A stretch of DNA of 64,000 bases, from contig OZ038532.1 of the NCBI GenBank assembly GCA_964036665.1, forward strand, positions 1,488,001-1,552,000, given 5' to 3'. The first letter of the stretch is position 1; each line of letters opens with the position of its first letter. This document shows, one piece after another, positions 34,640-46,560 of the stretch. Made by a program: the position numbers and the translations under genes. This stretch comes from Gordius sp. MW1. Lineage: Eukaryota > Nematomorpha > Gordioida > Gordea > Gordiidae. The notes beneath the pieces are model-generated. The model was not told where the DNA came from. It searched no databases and saw only the letters and a list, made by a program, of their open reading frames with translations.

Positions 34640-35520
34640 GTTTTTCTTTCCCTCAATTAATCCCTGTGCTTCCTTCTTGTACTTACATCTTTGTTGACGT
34701 CATACGTTGTCGAGCAAATTTGTGCCTCTACAAGTCCTTCCCTCTATCCCCGACTTGTGTCGTTGTGTGCCTATACTGAGATATGAAAAAATTTCCTGTG
34801 TGCAGCTGTTTTTGTAATACTTTTGCTTCCAAAGAGATTTAACCTTCTCGAGAGTCATTTTCTTTGGCAGGTCTAGCGTCATCCTGCGATTAAACATTGC
34901 CTCAGCCGAGCTAATGCCTGTAGTAACGTTATGACTGGTTCGCATGCTCATTAATACTTGTAGCATATTTAGTGAGTCATTTATACCCGACTTTTTATTA
35001 GCAAAAAATTTACTTTTTGCTTTCCACACGACATTTCTTTTGGGGTGGTAAGGCGCTCCCGTAAAATGTATGATATCGATGTGTTCACAAAAAATTAAAT
35101 TCCATGGATTTAAAATAAGCCCATTGTAACTAATTAAATATTTAGGTAACCCAAAACGCGCAAATATTATTTCTTAAATTTTGGATAATAGTCGAATCAA
35201 TATCTCTAAGTACCAACCTTAGGCCATTTCGAAGCGTCGATACATACCAACCAATATTTCTTATCTATAGGGCCCTCTAAATTTATGTGGACCCGTTCCC
35301 ATGGCTTGTTCGAAACGTCCCAAGCGTATAAGAGCACTTTTTAAATAATGAGCCTTTCTACTTGACAAAATTTACAAGCATTAACGTATTTTTCTATATG
35401 CGTCAATGTTGTTCTAGTATACACAATACCTCCCTAAAACTTCATAGCTATTATTCCCGGATGGCCTTCTTCTAAAATTTTAACAATGTCTGACTTTAAT
35501 TTTCCCGGTCGAGCCCTGCA
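34640..35520 (-). pseudogene. Ty3/gypsy integrase remnant
   Basis: The minus-strand frame 34700-35029 includes MRTSHNVTTGISSAEAMFNR, the integrase C-terminal region motif of gypsy-like elements, then MTLDLPKKM. Positions 35029-35520 match 1-540 at about 80% by eye, so two copies of one family exist in the window. The match stops at GGTCGAG near 35515, where a GC-rich dispersed repeat begins. Confidence 0.7.
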
Positions 35521-36030
35521 AAACAATATTTTTTTGGCCCGAGCCCGGCTTGAGCCTAACTACTCAATTTCTATTTTGCCCTAGCTCGGCCCGAGCCCGA
35601 AGAACTTTGGTCCGACCCGATTTTTTAAATAAAAATTTTGAAAATTATATTTTTGAAAATTATTTCACCAGTTGAATAGAAAATGCATTAGATTGTTATT
35701 ACTCGTAATTTACAACTAGGATAAATAAAAAATAAAATTCATTGTTACTCGTCACAATTTATTCAGATAATAATTTAAAACACAAATGTAACTTTATAAA
35801 AATATTTTCAACAGTTCCAAATATAATACTTTTTGAAATATTTATCTATATTATTTGTTGTAACAGCTACTATGAATCTATTTAAATACTAAAATAAGAT
35901 TTCAGGTCAGTTATATTATAATAGACAGGGGAAAAATGCTGAAGTTTGGAAGCTATATCATGTACGCCGTGCGAAGACAATTATTTAATATTAAGTTGAG
36001 TTTATTTGAATTATATTTAATAAAAGATTT
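35515..36030. repeat. GC-rich dispersed repeat piece and AT spacer
   Basis: Positions 35515-35620 contain GCCCGAGCCCGGC-type runs like those at 33430-33530, 47590-47660 and 51450-51500. The following AT-rich stretch has no recognised gene; the 76-residue frame at 35936-36166 crosses a repeat edge and is not convincing. Confidence 0.45.
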
Positions 36031-37490
36031 AATTAGTTCACTTCGGGCCGGGCTCGGGCCAAGGCGCCTAATATTTAACAAAAATCCCATCCATGGCCGT
36101 CACTTTTATTATAATTTTAACCTTGCCTATGCACACTACATCTGCCTTAAAATTAGCAAGTCATGATCATTTAAACGCTTACATTGAAAATTATTTACTA
36201 AACCATGATACTAATTCTTAGTTGAATTTTGTCATCAATCTCTATTGTAGAATCGGCGCACTCAGTTTCTAAATAAAAGAGATTTTAAAGTTTCCAGTAC
36301 TCGTCAAGCACCAACTCTCTTATACCTCGCTCTAAAAATATTTTTCCTTGTCACGTGATATATTGTTTTTAATGATATTCTATATTGTAAATTTATACTA
36401 TTAATCCACTACGCGGACGTTCGAAATTTAATCCGATACATTTTCTTTTATGCAAAATGGTTCGATATCTAAAACTAGTAACCATCATCAGGACGCCTCG
36501 TAATATCTAGAGACGAGTAAGGTATGTTATGTGGTTGGTTATATATAACTCATTCCGAATTTAATGAGAGACCAACGGTATTTTTCAGCATTATAGCTCG
36601 CTTAACGAAGCTTTATCTTAGAGTATTTTGATTCATAGAGTTCTCGATGACGTTAATCACATTCCTCATATGCTAGTGATGGTCATGCCCATCTTTGAAA
36701 TTCTATTATTGAGCAAATGGCAAACTATAATTTCTAACCTTATGTATTTTGTGGGTCAAGAGGCTTTTCTTTAATGTTTAACCAATTTGATTATAAAGCA
36801 TCGAAAAAAGGGAAATGGTTGTTTCATATTCGCTTATGCGTTTATAATAGTCGAGAATATTTAGTGTATATTGTAATTGAAAATTTGACAACACTAAGTT
36901 GTTAAAAATTATCTCAGATATTATAATGTTTAAGCACACATATCTTCCTTAAACATATGTATATAGACATAAACGTAGCCAGCATTGGAATTAGAGGGGG
37001 GCAATAATGATTTAGGGAGGGGCAAAATGATCATTTTCGAAGTTTAGACATAATTTTAATAAATTTTAACCAATTTTTGAATTTAGAGGGGGGCAACCGC
37101 CCTTCCCTGCCCCCCTTGACTACGCCCATGCAGATAGAGCCATTTAAAGTCTCCATATATAGGATGTTGGATTTTAATTTAACAAGTCGGTGTCAAAAAA
37201 ATTAGCCACATGACCATTTTTTGTCTTAGGCCTAGCACTAATATTTGGGTTAACAATTTTATTATTGATTTTAAAATTATAAGAATTAATTGAAATAGAT
37301 CTACAAATTTAAATGGGTCAATACTTTATATAAACAATAGGGGGCGTTTCATAGCATATGAGGTGAAATTTAGTGCATTAGATTAAAATCGTGTGCCAAA
37401 TAAGTGCATATAAGTCAATATTTTCTTTAGTCCGTGCCAAAAAATAACCATCATTTCATAATTTAGACTTACTACATTTTATCACTGTTT
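36030..37490 (+). repeat. Receptor-locus unit 4, upstream part
   Basis: This aligns with the upstream regions of units 1-3: TTTACTAAACCATGATACTAA, the GGACGCCTCGTAATATC block at 36495, and the CATATGTATATAGACAT block at 36955. It carries at 36965-37130 the same MITE at the same place as unit 3. It lacks the 1.6 kb insertion found in unit 3. Confidence 0.8.
36965..37130. mobile_element. MITE copy in receptor unit 4
   Basis: This is orthologous to the insertion at 8335-8500. It starts near AACGTAGCCAGC and ends GACTACGCCCATG, with GGGGCAAAATGATCATTTT in the centre. Confidence 0.7.
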
Positions 37491-37822
37491 ATGCCTTATA
37501 CACATATCTAAGACAAGATGACTTTGAATATAGCCAAGGAAACCGAAGTTTTCTTTAAATACATAAGATTATTTATGGAATAACTTCACCCATCTTAGTG
37601 GTAATCGGAATTGTTGGAGGTGGACTTTACTATATGTCAAACAATGTCGCTTCAGAAAGTGAAAGTAATAGAAAAAAGAAACACATAGTATCTGTTAACC
37701 TGTTTCTTAGAGCTGTAACCCTTTCCGATTTCATATTGTCCTTATTCATTATCCCTTTTTTAGCATATATGTTAAAATATGAGACAGGTTTAGCTAGCAA
37801 GTGGTATGTCTTTTATATAATT

Positions 37823-39949
37823 TGTAGAGAGGTAATTGGAGTGTGAAGTGCCTCAGGGGATACGTTATTTACCGATGTGTTGTCAATCAAATTAACGTTA
37901 ATTGGTTGTAACTTATATATGCGTTTGATATACACGTTTTACTCAATTTTCTATTATTGTATCGCGTCGAACATGTAGTAAATAAAGCCCAGACATAACA
38001 GTGGCGTCGTGTGGAGAACAACAAGGCGCATTTGAAGCCATCAAGTCCGCGCTTACTAAAGCCCCCGTACTGGCATACTTTAATGGAGATTGGGAGACTG
38101 GCCTGGTCGCAGACACCTCTGGTACAGGGTTAGGGGCCATCTTACAGCAACGAGCACCAGGGGAGAATTGGAGAGTGGTGGCCTATGCTTCAAGAGCGTT
38201 AAACGATAGCGAAAGCCGGGATTCGACGATCGAACGAGAGGCCCTTGCGGTGGTTTATGGACTAAAAAAGTTCAATGAATATATACAAGGACGAAGCGTT
38301 ACTATTGTGACGGATCATAGACTCCTAGTATATATATTTTATCAGAGCAAAAGGGGCAAGGAATAATGGTCACCACGTCTAACTAGGTAGGCGCTCATGG
38401 TATCAGGCTACACGACCAAGTTTGTGTACAACAAGGGATCCGAAAACGCGGCAGATTTCCTGTCTAGAAAACCGCACGAAAACGCGTAACAGGTTAGCGA
38501 GGAAATGCCAGAAGACTCGACGAATCCGTTTATATCATTGGAAGTAGTAAGACAACACAATTTGGACGACCCGGGGCTGCGGTGGATAGAGGTAAACAAA
38601 ACACAATGGTCACGTATGGGCTAAAACGCTCCTACGAAAAATACCTGCCAAAGTTACACGAAACCAAAAACATAATATTTTACAATGGACGACGAATATT
38701 AATTCCGGCTAAAGTACGAGGAGCGGTACTCCAAAGATTACATAGGGGCCACGTGGGTATCAAGCGAATGCAAGAAGTGGCGGGGCAGTATATATTGTGG
38801 CCTACTCTCGACAATGACTTATTGAGCGTAGCGAAAGGGTGCCGGAATTGCAATTACACTGCCGCGGCGGCTAAGAAGGCACCGTTAATAGAGTGTCAAC
38901 CTAGCCATAAACCGTGGGTTCAAGTACATATCGATATCAGGCGTCCCCTCAAGGGTAAGTCATACCTGGTGATGATGGAAAATAGCTCGAAATGAGTAGA
39001 AGTGTTCAAATTAGAAGACACCACAGCCACCACCATTATAAAATAACTTGCCAAAACGTTTGCTAGATTTGGAAATCCGCCATGGTTAATATCAGATAAC
39101 GGCTCGCAATTCAAAGGTCAGGAATTACAGAATTTTTGCAAGATAAGAGGGATTAATCAGCGATGGACAGCTCCTTATATCCTTCCTCTAACGGTGTGGC
39201 AGAAATATATGTACGATTAATTAAAGAAGTCATTATTACAAACGAGTCGGAAGTAGGGCTAAGTAGATTTTTGGAAAACTACAGATCTACAAAACACCCC
39301 ACAACCAATAAAAGCCCAGCAGAAGTGATGCTAAAAAGGCGTATGCGCACCGATTAGAGACCGTCAACCCGCGGATGTTCAACGTAGGAGATTTGGTTTG
39401 GGTACGCATGTTTTTGGGACCAAGCAAATGGGTAGAAGGCACGATAAAAGCCAAGCATGGTAATCGTTCCTACGATGTATAGGCACAGAGAAGAAAGCAC
39501 CACCGACACGTGGATCAAGTAAGGAAACAAAAAATCCTGGATTGGACCACACTGGGACAAGAGAACGGGTGGCCGCAAAGGATATCATCAGAAAGGGAAG
39601 CGGGAACAAGTGCTTCAAGGAAACAAATGTAAAACCGGGGAACAAGTGCTACAAGGAAACAAATGCAAAACCAGCCAGGAACGCCTAGAGAAGAACCTAG
39701 ATACCCGCAGGGTAGTCGGAAACCGCCAAGCATTCCTTAAAGATTCTGTCTGTAAAAAGGGGGGAACTGTAGAGAGGTAATTGGAGTGTGAAGTGCCTCA
39801 GGGGATACGTTTTTACCGATGTGTTGTCAATCAAATTGGCGTTAATTGGTTGTAACTTATATATGCGCTTGATATACACGTTTTACTCACTTTTCTATTA
39901 TTGTGTCGCGTCGAAACATGTCGTAAATAAAGTTTTCCCAGACATAACA
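37823..39949 (+). mobile_element. LTR element C (Ty3/gypsy-like), internally deleted
   Basis: LTRs of 178 and 182 bp, TGTAGAGAGG to CATAACA, lie at 37823-38000 and 39768-39949. The 5-bp target duplication TAATT lies at 37818-37822 and 39950-39954 in the receptor coding sequence. A TGGCGTCGTGTGG candidate primer site starts one base after the 5' LTR. AAAAAGGGGGGAAC precedes the 3' LTR. Only 1.77 kb lies between the LTRs, and the first coding sequence is RNase H, so gag, protease and RT are gone. A non-autonomous derivative may have transposed, or the deletion may have followed insertion. Confidence 0.92.
38001..39550 (+). pseudogene. Element C RNase H and integrase
   Basis: RNase H spans 38001-38366, with VADTSGTGLGAIL (first Asp retained), AYASRALNDSE and TDHRLL. 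After a break, an ENAADFLSRKP-like end is seen near 38440. The integrase zinc domain lies at 38700-38860 with HRGHVGIKRMQE and CRNCNYT. The core has VHIDIRRPLKGKSYLVM, SDNGSQFKG and NGVAEIYVRL, with C-terminal VWVRMFLGPSKWVEG near 39390-39440. Internal stops and one frame change near 39350 break it. The GC content is higher than its surroundings. Confidence 0.85.
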
Positions 39950-40089
39950 TAATTAAAGTCAATTTTCCTCTGTTAAATACGTTTGCCAACTTCAGCAATT
40001 ACATTCGTTTAGGTGTATCATTAAGGTGTGCTTTAACATTCCCACATTACTTGACACAACCTTGCAAGAACCGGTGTCAGGTTATATCG

Positions 40090-40431
40090 CTGATTCGTAA
40101 AAAAGTTAAACAGGTCAATTAGAATTTGATTGACGTATGTCTAAATTGACTGGTATTTTGAAATTTTTAAACAAACTATAAATGGCTAATCTTGTGATGT
40201 TAATCTTATAGAGTTATATTTTATGCTTGGTGACTTGTAAATACATATAATACCCTAAAATAGATTTGTTTACAAATCTATATTTTTAATTTCTAAAACT
40301 AGATTTTTTGATTAATATATATTTTTTATGTTTAGATTTGTTGACTTATGTATTTCTTTTGTTTTATTACTAAATTTGTTGACTTTAATTAACTAGATTT
40401 GTTACTTATTATATATATATACTAGATAAGC
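40090..40431. repeat. AT-rich repeat before Helitron end
   Basis: Units with AAACTAGATTT and GATTTGTTGACTTA resemble those at 27040-27300. No gene is seen. Confidence 0.5.
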
Positions 40432-41405
40432 CCGGCAAACGTTGTTTTGCCATATACATTATGTCTGGCAAATTAATTAACTTACTATAAGTGTGTGGGG
40501 ATATTTTTTGCAGAATTTTTATCTAAATTATAGTGTTTTTTTTACAATCCATGGAAAGTAAACGTAAATAACTAATTGCAGGTAAGAAGTTTGTCGGGGA
40601 ATGCAGGGGAGAGAAATATTTTTATTTATTGTTTCCTGGGGGGTTGTTGGTCTACCGGTTATATTTTCTTAACCACTCTTAAATAATACCTTTTTTATCA
40701 TTCGCATCACTTTGTTATATATGGAAAAATTAAGACACAATTACGGTGGATAAATTTTAGCTTTAGCGCCATCTGTACATACTATAAAATTTTTTTAAAA
40801 AATTAAAAAAAAATTAAAAAATTTAAATAAGAAAATCTAAAAATATTAAAAAAAAATTTAAAAACTCAATTAATAAAACTGGCAACAAAATTAATGAGCT
40901 GCCATTATTATCACATGGCCGTAGAAGCATGTAATTTATTTGGAGACACGACCTTGCTTAAGCATATTTCGGGTAATCAAGGATGGGAAGGCGAGGAGGT
41001 AAAACGCGGCCTAGGATAGTGACGGTGTTTCCCGGAGGACCGTGTGAGTGGAAGCTAAGTAAAAATATTTTAGTGGATTGGAGAGACAAATACTGATGGT
41101 AGTTTCCAATACGGGACTCTGAGGATAATTTAGATGTAGCAAAAAATATAACGCGAAAGGTACCTAGTGCCGCCGGGTGTGAAACGAAAGAGCGGTACTT
41201 TGGTTCAAGTGGTAATATGGCATCAAATGCCATCGCCGGATCATTGCAAGGCCATAGGATATACAACATTTGTGGTTTTACCCTCCGGCGCGAAAATAAA
41301 CAGGTTCCAAGGTGTACTTACACGGGAGCAGGCTACATATAGTTGGCCATGCGAAAAGCATGGATTTCCTAGATTTAAGCCAACAACAGTTAATGTTGCT
41401 AGCCG

Positions 41406-41767
41406 GTGCGACAAACATTACCTGTTATCCCAAGAGCAATACCGGCTGATGATCTGGATGCCTGCCTGAAGGCGTCACATCATTGGTGGAAGTTTACGAT
41501 CCTCACGCTTACTACGAACATGCGCGTGCATTTACTCCCGGATACGTCCTTATACCGTTCCAACAACCTATTGTCGCCTACTGCCATCGCCTGAGGCTGT
41601 TAAAACTATGGTGTTCCCCGACATTGCCACGTACTACACCTACCACACATGACTCCGGGAACGCGCAATATTAGCGCCAACAAATGCAGCTGTCACCCGT
41701 ATGAATGATCGTCTTCAAGTGCACATTCAAGGTGATCCCATTACTTACAGCTCTATTGATAGGTCGG
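41406..41767 (+). pseudogene. Helitron PIF1-type helicase fragment
   Basis: The plus strand encodes RQTLPVIPRAIPADDLDACL, ILTLTTNMRVHL, and after frame changes IATYYTYHT and ERAILAPTNAAVTRMNDRL. These are consecutive motifs of the Helitron PIF1-like helicase between the Walker B region and motif V. Walker A is not present here. At least two frameshifts occur. Positions 41160-41400 upstream are open on the plus strand but were not recognised. Confidence 0.8.
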
Positions 41768-42215
41768 CCAGCCGAGCGTTGCGCTTTCCGCCAGTTTCAG
41801 TTGCTCTCGCCGTGGAGGATTGAATCCGCTTTTTGGCCAGCCGGGCGTTGCGCTTTTCGGCAGTTTCAGCTGCTCTCGACGTGGAGGCTCGGTTCCAAAG
41901 GTCGGCTAGCCAGGCGTTGCGCTTTTCGCCAGTTTCAGTTGCTCTCGCCGTGGAGGATCGATTCCGCTTTTTGGCCTACCGGGCGCTGCGCTTTCCGGCA
42001 GTTTCAGCTGCTCTCGATGTGGAGGCTCGGTTCCGAAGGTCGGCCAGCCGGGCGTTGCGCTTTCCGGCAGTTTCAGTTGCTCTCGACGTGGAGGCTCGGT
42101 TCCGAAGGGCGGCAAGCCGGGCGTTGCGCTTTTTGCTAGTTTCAGCTGTTCTCGCCGTGGAGGCTCGATTCCGAAGGGCGGCAAGCCGGGCGTTGCGCTT
42201 TCCGGCACTTTCAGC
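41757..42215. repeat. 69-bp minisatellite from Helitron N-terminal repeat
   Basis: Six to seven tandem units carry GGGCGTTGCGCTTTCCGGCA, CAGTTTCAGCTGCTCTCG and GTGGAGGCTCGGTTCCGAAG segments. The 69-bp period is 23 codons, so all frames stay open on both strands. The minus-strand frame with AETAGKRNARLA and LRNRASTSR resembles the repeated N-terminal region of animal Helitron proteins. This explains the five overlapping open frames here. Confidence 0.85.
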
Positions 42216-42684
42216 TGCTCTAGTCTTCTTTGCGGTTTTTGTAGTACGTAGAATTTTTGTTAAAGTTTTTTGCCGCCAGGGCATATTAGGCTGTTGGTTA
42301 CAATAGGGAATAGCAAAAGTAAAATAAATCTTTCTTAGCATTTGGGGGGGGGGGGGGGTGCTTAAAAAAACAGTAGTAAAGTAGGTACCCGATTTTAGAC
42401 TTAGAACCATTGTAACGACAAAATAAGTTAATTAAGTTATTAAACTAAGCCACCATAGAGATGTTTATATTCAAATGACAAGACATAAAATAAGAAAGTT
42501 TTCATTATAATTATTAGTCTAGCATTAAACTTAAAAGATTTTAATTTTCAGCGATTCAGTCTTTTATGATTATGAAGCCTTATGGAAAGTGCGATACTAG
42601 ATCTTGGTATAACACATTTTAGCAATATAACCCATACCATTGTTCTTTAGATTTAAACATTTTTGTAATTATTAATTGCTATGC

Positions 42685-42832
42685 AACTTAAAGGGGGGCA
42701 ATAATGATTTAGGGAGGGGCAAAATGATCATTTTTTTAATTTTAGCAATAATTTTATAAACTTTCACACATTTTTGGAATCAGAAGGGGAGCCGCCCCTC
42801 CCTGCCCCCCCCCCTGGCAACGCCCATGGGTA
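42685..42832. mobile_element. MITE copy with GGGGCAAAATGATCATTTT core
   Basis: This is the third copy of the MITE found at 8335-8500 and 36965-37130. It has the same poly-C tract and ends CGCCCATG. Confidence 0.65.
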
Positions 42833-42841
42833 TACATCTTA

Positions 42842-43180
42842 GGGCTTGTCTTAATATCGGATTTGGCTGCGCAGCTAAAATTACGGGTTATAACATGGCC
42901 ATGTCTTAACTTCAAATTTACAGCAGATTTACTTTTCAGACGCATAACACAGCAGCGATTTTGTAAGATGCAAAATTTTTCCTAATCTTAAATGTGGATG
43001 TTTTGAATTTTTAGATAGAAAAGTTTGGATTGACTTTCAAGAGTTGAATTAAACAAAAAAAACGTTTTTAACTATCAAAAACAAAATATTAATAATGACA
43101 ATCGAGTTTGACCCATAAAATGAATCGGCAAAGATAAATTCGCGCGAATTGATTTTAAATCAGGTATTAAGACAAGCCCC
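42842..43180. mobile_element. 339-bp MITE with TA target duplication
   Basis: The ends are inverted: GGGCTTGTCTTAATA on the left and TATTAAGACAAGCCC on the right. TA dinucleotides flank at 42840-42841 and 43181-43182. It is absent from the related repeat at 11060. It has no coding sequence. TA target and size suggest mobilisation by a Tc1/mariner-type transposase, but this is inference. Confidence 0.75.
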
Positions 43181-43282
43181 TAGAGAAATTTATTGTTTTA
43201 ATCCATTTATGCCAAATGGGCAAAATCTACATAACTTAGATCAAAATCCGGATAGAATTATTACTTAGAAATGTCATAGGAT

Positions 43283-43490
43283 TAGTGATGAAGAAAATTC
43301 GAGAAAGATTAAAAATTGGGTCGAGATCGAGGCGAGAATTTTGATCTCGACATGAGACGATACGATATTTTAGCAGAGAGATCTCAATTTTTAAATCTTT
43401 TTATTGGCCATCATAATCATAAAAAATAAATTTAGTCGCGTATCTTTATTTTGTGTGATTCACATTTAGAATGCTAGATGTAAATTAATA
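43283..43490 (+). repeat. CTCG-repeat family, left-end copy
   Basis: It begins TAGTGATGAAGAAAATTCG, then has GATCGAGGCGAGAATTTTGA, GAGACGATACGA and the GGCCATCATAATCATAAAA block. Confidence 0.65.
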
Positions 43491-43499
43491 TGATTAAAT

Positions 43500-45850
43500 A
43501 TATTCGCTATTGGATAATTTACCCAAAAATAGTTTGTAATAGAGCTATGCAGCCCAGATTCTGCCTGCAGACGGGCTTAAAAGCCCCACGGACGAGCGGG
43601 TACGGAAGGTCATTACAAAAATTATAACGGGCGGGCCTCGGGTGGGTAATCCGCAAATGAAAATAAAAATTGAAATGGTCTTTATATTTAATTAATCAGT
43701 CAATTCACATATTTATCACATTCATTTATTTTGCATATCATGCCATTTAAGTTCGAATAATTGGCTCATATTTTTTCCCCTAGCATATGACTACACTTTT
43801 TATAACTTATTAAAGTAGTTTCTCTATTTGAAACAGTGGCCTAGCTAGCATTTTTCCCTTGGGGGAGGGGGCCTAACTTACATTTTGCATCAATGGGTGG
43901 GGTCAATAGCGATTAAAAATATTTCCGAGCCCTTTGTCAAACTTATTATCAGCTATTCCTTTATGCAACTTTTTTTTTCAAAATTTATTTGAACTCGTAT
44001 CTTTTTAAGTCCATATCAATAATATGTTCCCTAATTTAGATCTTCCCTCTTTCGTTTTCCTTCGACTCACATGAGCCTGTTAAATCTGAGACCTGCAACG
44101 GCCACTTTAGGTCAATCAGCCTGCTCATTACGAATATTTAAACTTTGGGCCGGGTCAGAAATTAAAATAATAAATGATACATCCGGCCCGCTAAGTTTTT
44201 ACAAAGCCCTCGCTAGGACCGGAAACAATAACTTTTATTTTGCATCTTTTGATATTGAATGAATATTATTTGTTACAGATGTTAATAATAATCAAATAAA
44301 AAATTTTATTTATCTAAATTTTAAATTAGCTTAATTTTTATAAATTTTAAAAGGGTAGGATTGGAGGGGACCGCGTCGATATATCGTCTCTAATAACACT
44401 TATCAATTTAAAAAGCGCGTTGAGATATTGATAAATGAATGAGTAACAAGATAAATATAATTTTATTATCATTGTAAATTTAATAAGCATTACATAATTA
44501 TGATTTAATATAAACCATTATAAAAACACATTTTTTTATACTTTATAAAACGCGAATTATACGCCACTGATTTGAAACTAATTAATAACACTTTATGATA
44601 TTTCATAATGCATTTAAAATTACTTTAAAAATTCGATTCGAACTAACCAAATTTAGTATTTTAGAAATTTATTGCATTTTAATAGCTTTTGCTAATTTTC
44701 ATAAATGAAAATTACACTTAGAAAGGACTGTGTGCGCAACTATGGATAAGTGAATATCTAATTACTCAAACATCTTTTACGCTTAGCAGACATTTGCTTT
44801 TATAAATTGATTCGTAAAAGTTATTTATGCAAACCCATTTTTGTACAAAAATACAGAGTAGAATATTACATAAGTTATTTTGAACAAATCACAACATTTA
44901 AAGTTATTAATGAAGTAGTTATCTTAACAAAATATTTTACGAATCAAGATGTGGAATATAATAAGAATCTACTTATTTGGTCGGAATATCTTAATTAAAA
45001 TATCAGCAAAATAGCAATAAATGTTTCCTAAATTTTTGATTTTTTAATGAACCCGGCCTACGGGCCAATTTTAGATGGGGGCCGAGTCTAAAATTTTTAT
45101 TGATAAACATACGGACGGGATCGGGTGGGCCTGAAAGGTTTCAAAAAGGGTACGTGTGGGCAAACTTCCTAAAAACGGCTCGTTGCAGATCTCTGGCAAT
45201 TATTAAATTATATCAGCGCAAAATTTAAATTTTAGTAATTTAGGTTATTTAAATTATTATGATATATTTCTTATACATTTATATTCCAAGCATTAATATT
45301 TAATAATAAAATTTAGATTTTAAAAGTAAGTCATGATGGTAATGTTACTAAAGCATCTTTGCAAATTTTATAACAAATAGATCATCTGTATGTGATAATA
45401 TTTTAAATAGGTATTAATGAATCAAAACAAGCATATAACATACATAATTATTTGGAAATAAACTTCTATCAATCAAAAAAAATTATTTAATTTTGGCCAT
45501 GGCTAAAGATTTTTAAGCATCCCAGGAACGATTAAAAGCATCTCTCACTATTCGATTCTGAAATTTCTAAAACCATAAATCACATCTTGCATTTGTTTTT
45601 TAATTTATATAACCTTTCTCATTATAAAGGATGGGTTGGCCGATGCTTCTAATCCACTGAATTATCATTAAAAGTGAGAATTTTGCAATACAAATAGTAC
45701 ATAGCATAAACTTTAATAGTAATAAATATTTTATGGCGAATATTTAATAATGGATTAAGTAAATATTTTAGAATATAATAGGGGCCCACACTATATTAGA
45801 ATGAATCACTTTTTCAATATAAAAATATTTGTTAAATTTATAGGTAATTC
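43500..45850. other. Repeat-derived intergenic, no intact gene
   Basis: The pieces are: a GC-rich R1-like core at 43560-43650 and 45050-45180; a CAGTGGCCTAGCTAGC end-like motif at 43838; and at about 45495-45640 a short run resembling 62545-62610, where a hAT C-terminal remnant is found. No frame with a recognisable domain was found in between. Confidence 0.45.
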
Positions 45851-45851
45851 A

Positions 45852-46560
45852 TTATTCTTCTTTATCAATTATTTGTTTTGATGAGTTTCTTCCATCCTAA
45901 TCGGGTAAATGCCATGACTTGCTTAAGCTTGTTAGGTTTCATAACTTTGTCATCCTGCCTTTTCCCCGTGACACGAGGTAGTCCTTTTCCTCTCTTCCCT
46001 GGTACGTCTAAGTACTTTCGATTTGCATCATTCGTCTCCCTTTTTTAGTATATGCCCATACCACCTTAGTCAATTTTCCTTAATCATATCCGCCATGGGT
46101 GAATACTTATTTTTGTCATGAGAAAGTCATTTGTCATATGGTCGAGTTAAGTGTACCTCAAGCTCCACCGTATCACACTCATCTCTGTGCCTTGTAATAG
46201 CTTTACTTCTGTGGTGTTTAAAGCCCATGTTTCACTTCCATAGATTAACAACTGTCTTACGATAGATTTGTAAGCTTTGCTCTTCAGCCATGTTGGAATT
46301 TTTTGTCGCACATCACACCGAATATATTTCGCCACTTGAGCCATTATTTTTGGATCCGGGCATTGACTTCTTTTGCGCAACCTCCTTGATGTAGCATCGG
46401 GCCGAGATATGTAAACAAGTTTACTTTTTGGTACTTTAGATGGTCATCCAGCGATGGGGTGCCTGTAACGTTAATTTCCATGCATACCGTTTTGCCTTTT
46501 GACCACTTGGCTTCTTCGAATCCTTTTATGGAAAACTTAATGAGATTAATAAGGCTCTTC
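45852..46560 (-). pseudogene. RTE LINE 3' end in left arm
   Basis: The minus-strand frame 46147-46380 includes SKAYKSIVRQLLIYGSETWA, the C-terminal part of RTE/BovB-type reverse transcriptases. The complementary copy in the right arm (54500-55250) is on the plus strand. Related sequence is at 50030-50640. Confidence 0.75.

Larger units (their letters stand above)
37491..40085 (+). pseudogene. 7TM receptor pseudogene, copy 4, split by element C
   Basis: The first part (37491-37822) matches the intact receptor from MPYTHI. It has a stop in place of Leu in the sixth-to-eighth codon region, and a small deletion before TM1. It then reads GLYYMSNNVASESES and LSDFILSLFIIPF, with no stop in the SES motif (unlike copies 1 and 2). 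Element C interrupts it after WYVFYI. The reading resumes at 39950 with IKVNFPLLNTFANFSNYIRL, has a small deletion in the SLGRL region, and decays after LTQPCKN. The second half of the receptor is absent. Confidence 0.9.
40432..42410 (-). mobile_element. Helitron-related sequence (3' end at 40432)
   Basis: On the minus strand the 3' terminus reads GGCAAAACAACGTTTGCC (a GGCAAA/TTTGCC hairpin), then a short spacer and CTAG, followed by T, which is the canonical Helitron end. At the other side (41976-42410) the minus strand encodes Arg- and Thr-rich repeats typical of the N-terminal part of animal Helitron proteins. Between them lies a helicase fragment in the opposite orientation, so this is a rearranged or composite element. 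The 5' TC end was not located. Positions 40480-41160 show no recognisable gene. Confidence 0.6.
42420..43283. repeat. Dispersed repeat copy interrupted by two MITEs
   Basis: This is collinear with 10740-11155 once 42685-42832 and 42842-43180 are removed. The flanking blocks match the uninterrupted copy (TACATCTTAG, AAATTTATTGTTTAAATCC). Confidence 0.6.

Noticed and set aside
39354-39879. Four overlapping minus-strand open frames in element C
   Set aside because: They are antisense to integrase and the 3' LTR and show no recognisable domain.
41760-42215. Possible CRISPR array
   Set aside because: The units are contiguous 69-bp copies with no unique spacers, in a eukaryotic sequence.
41705-42410. 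Several open frames on both strands over the 69-bp repeat
   Set aside because: A period divisible by three keeps all frames open. Only the minus-strand Helitron-like reading has family support.
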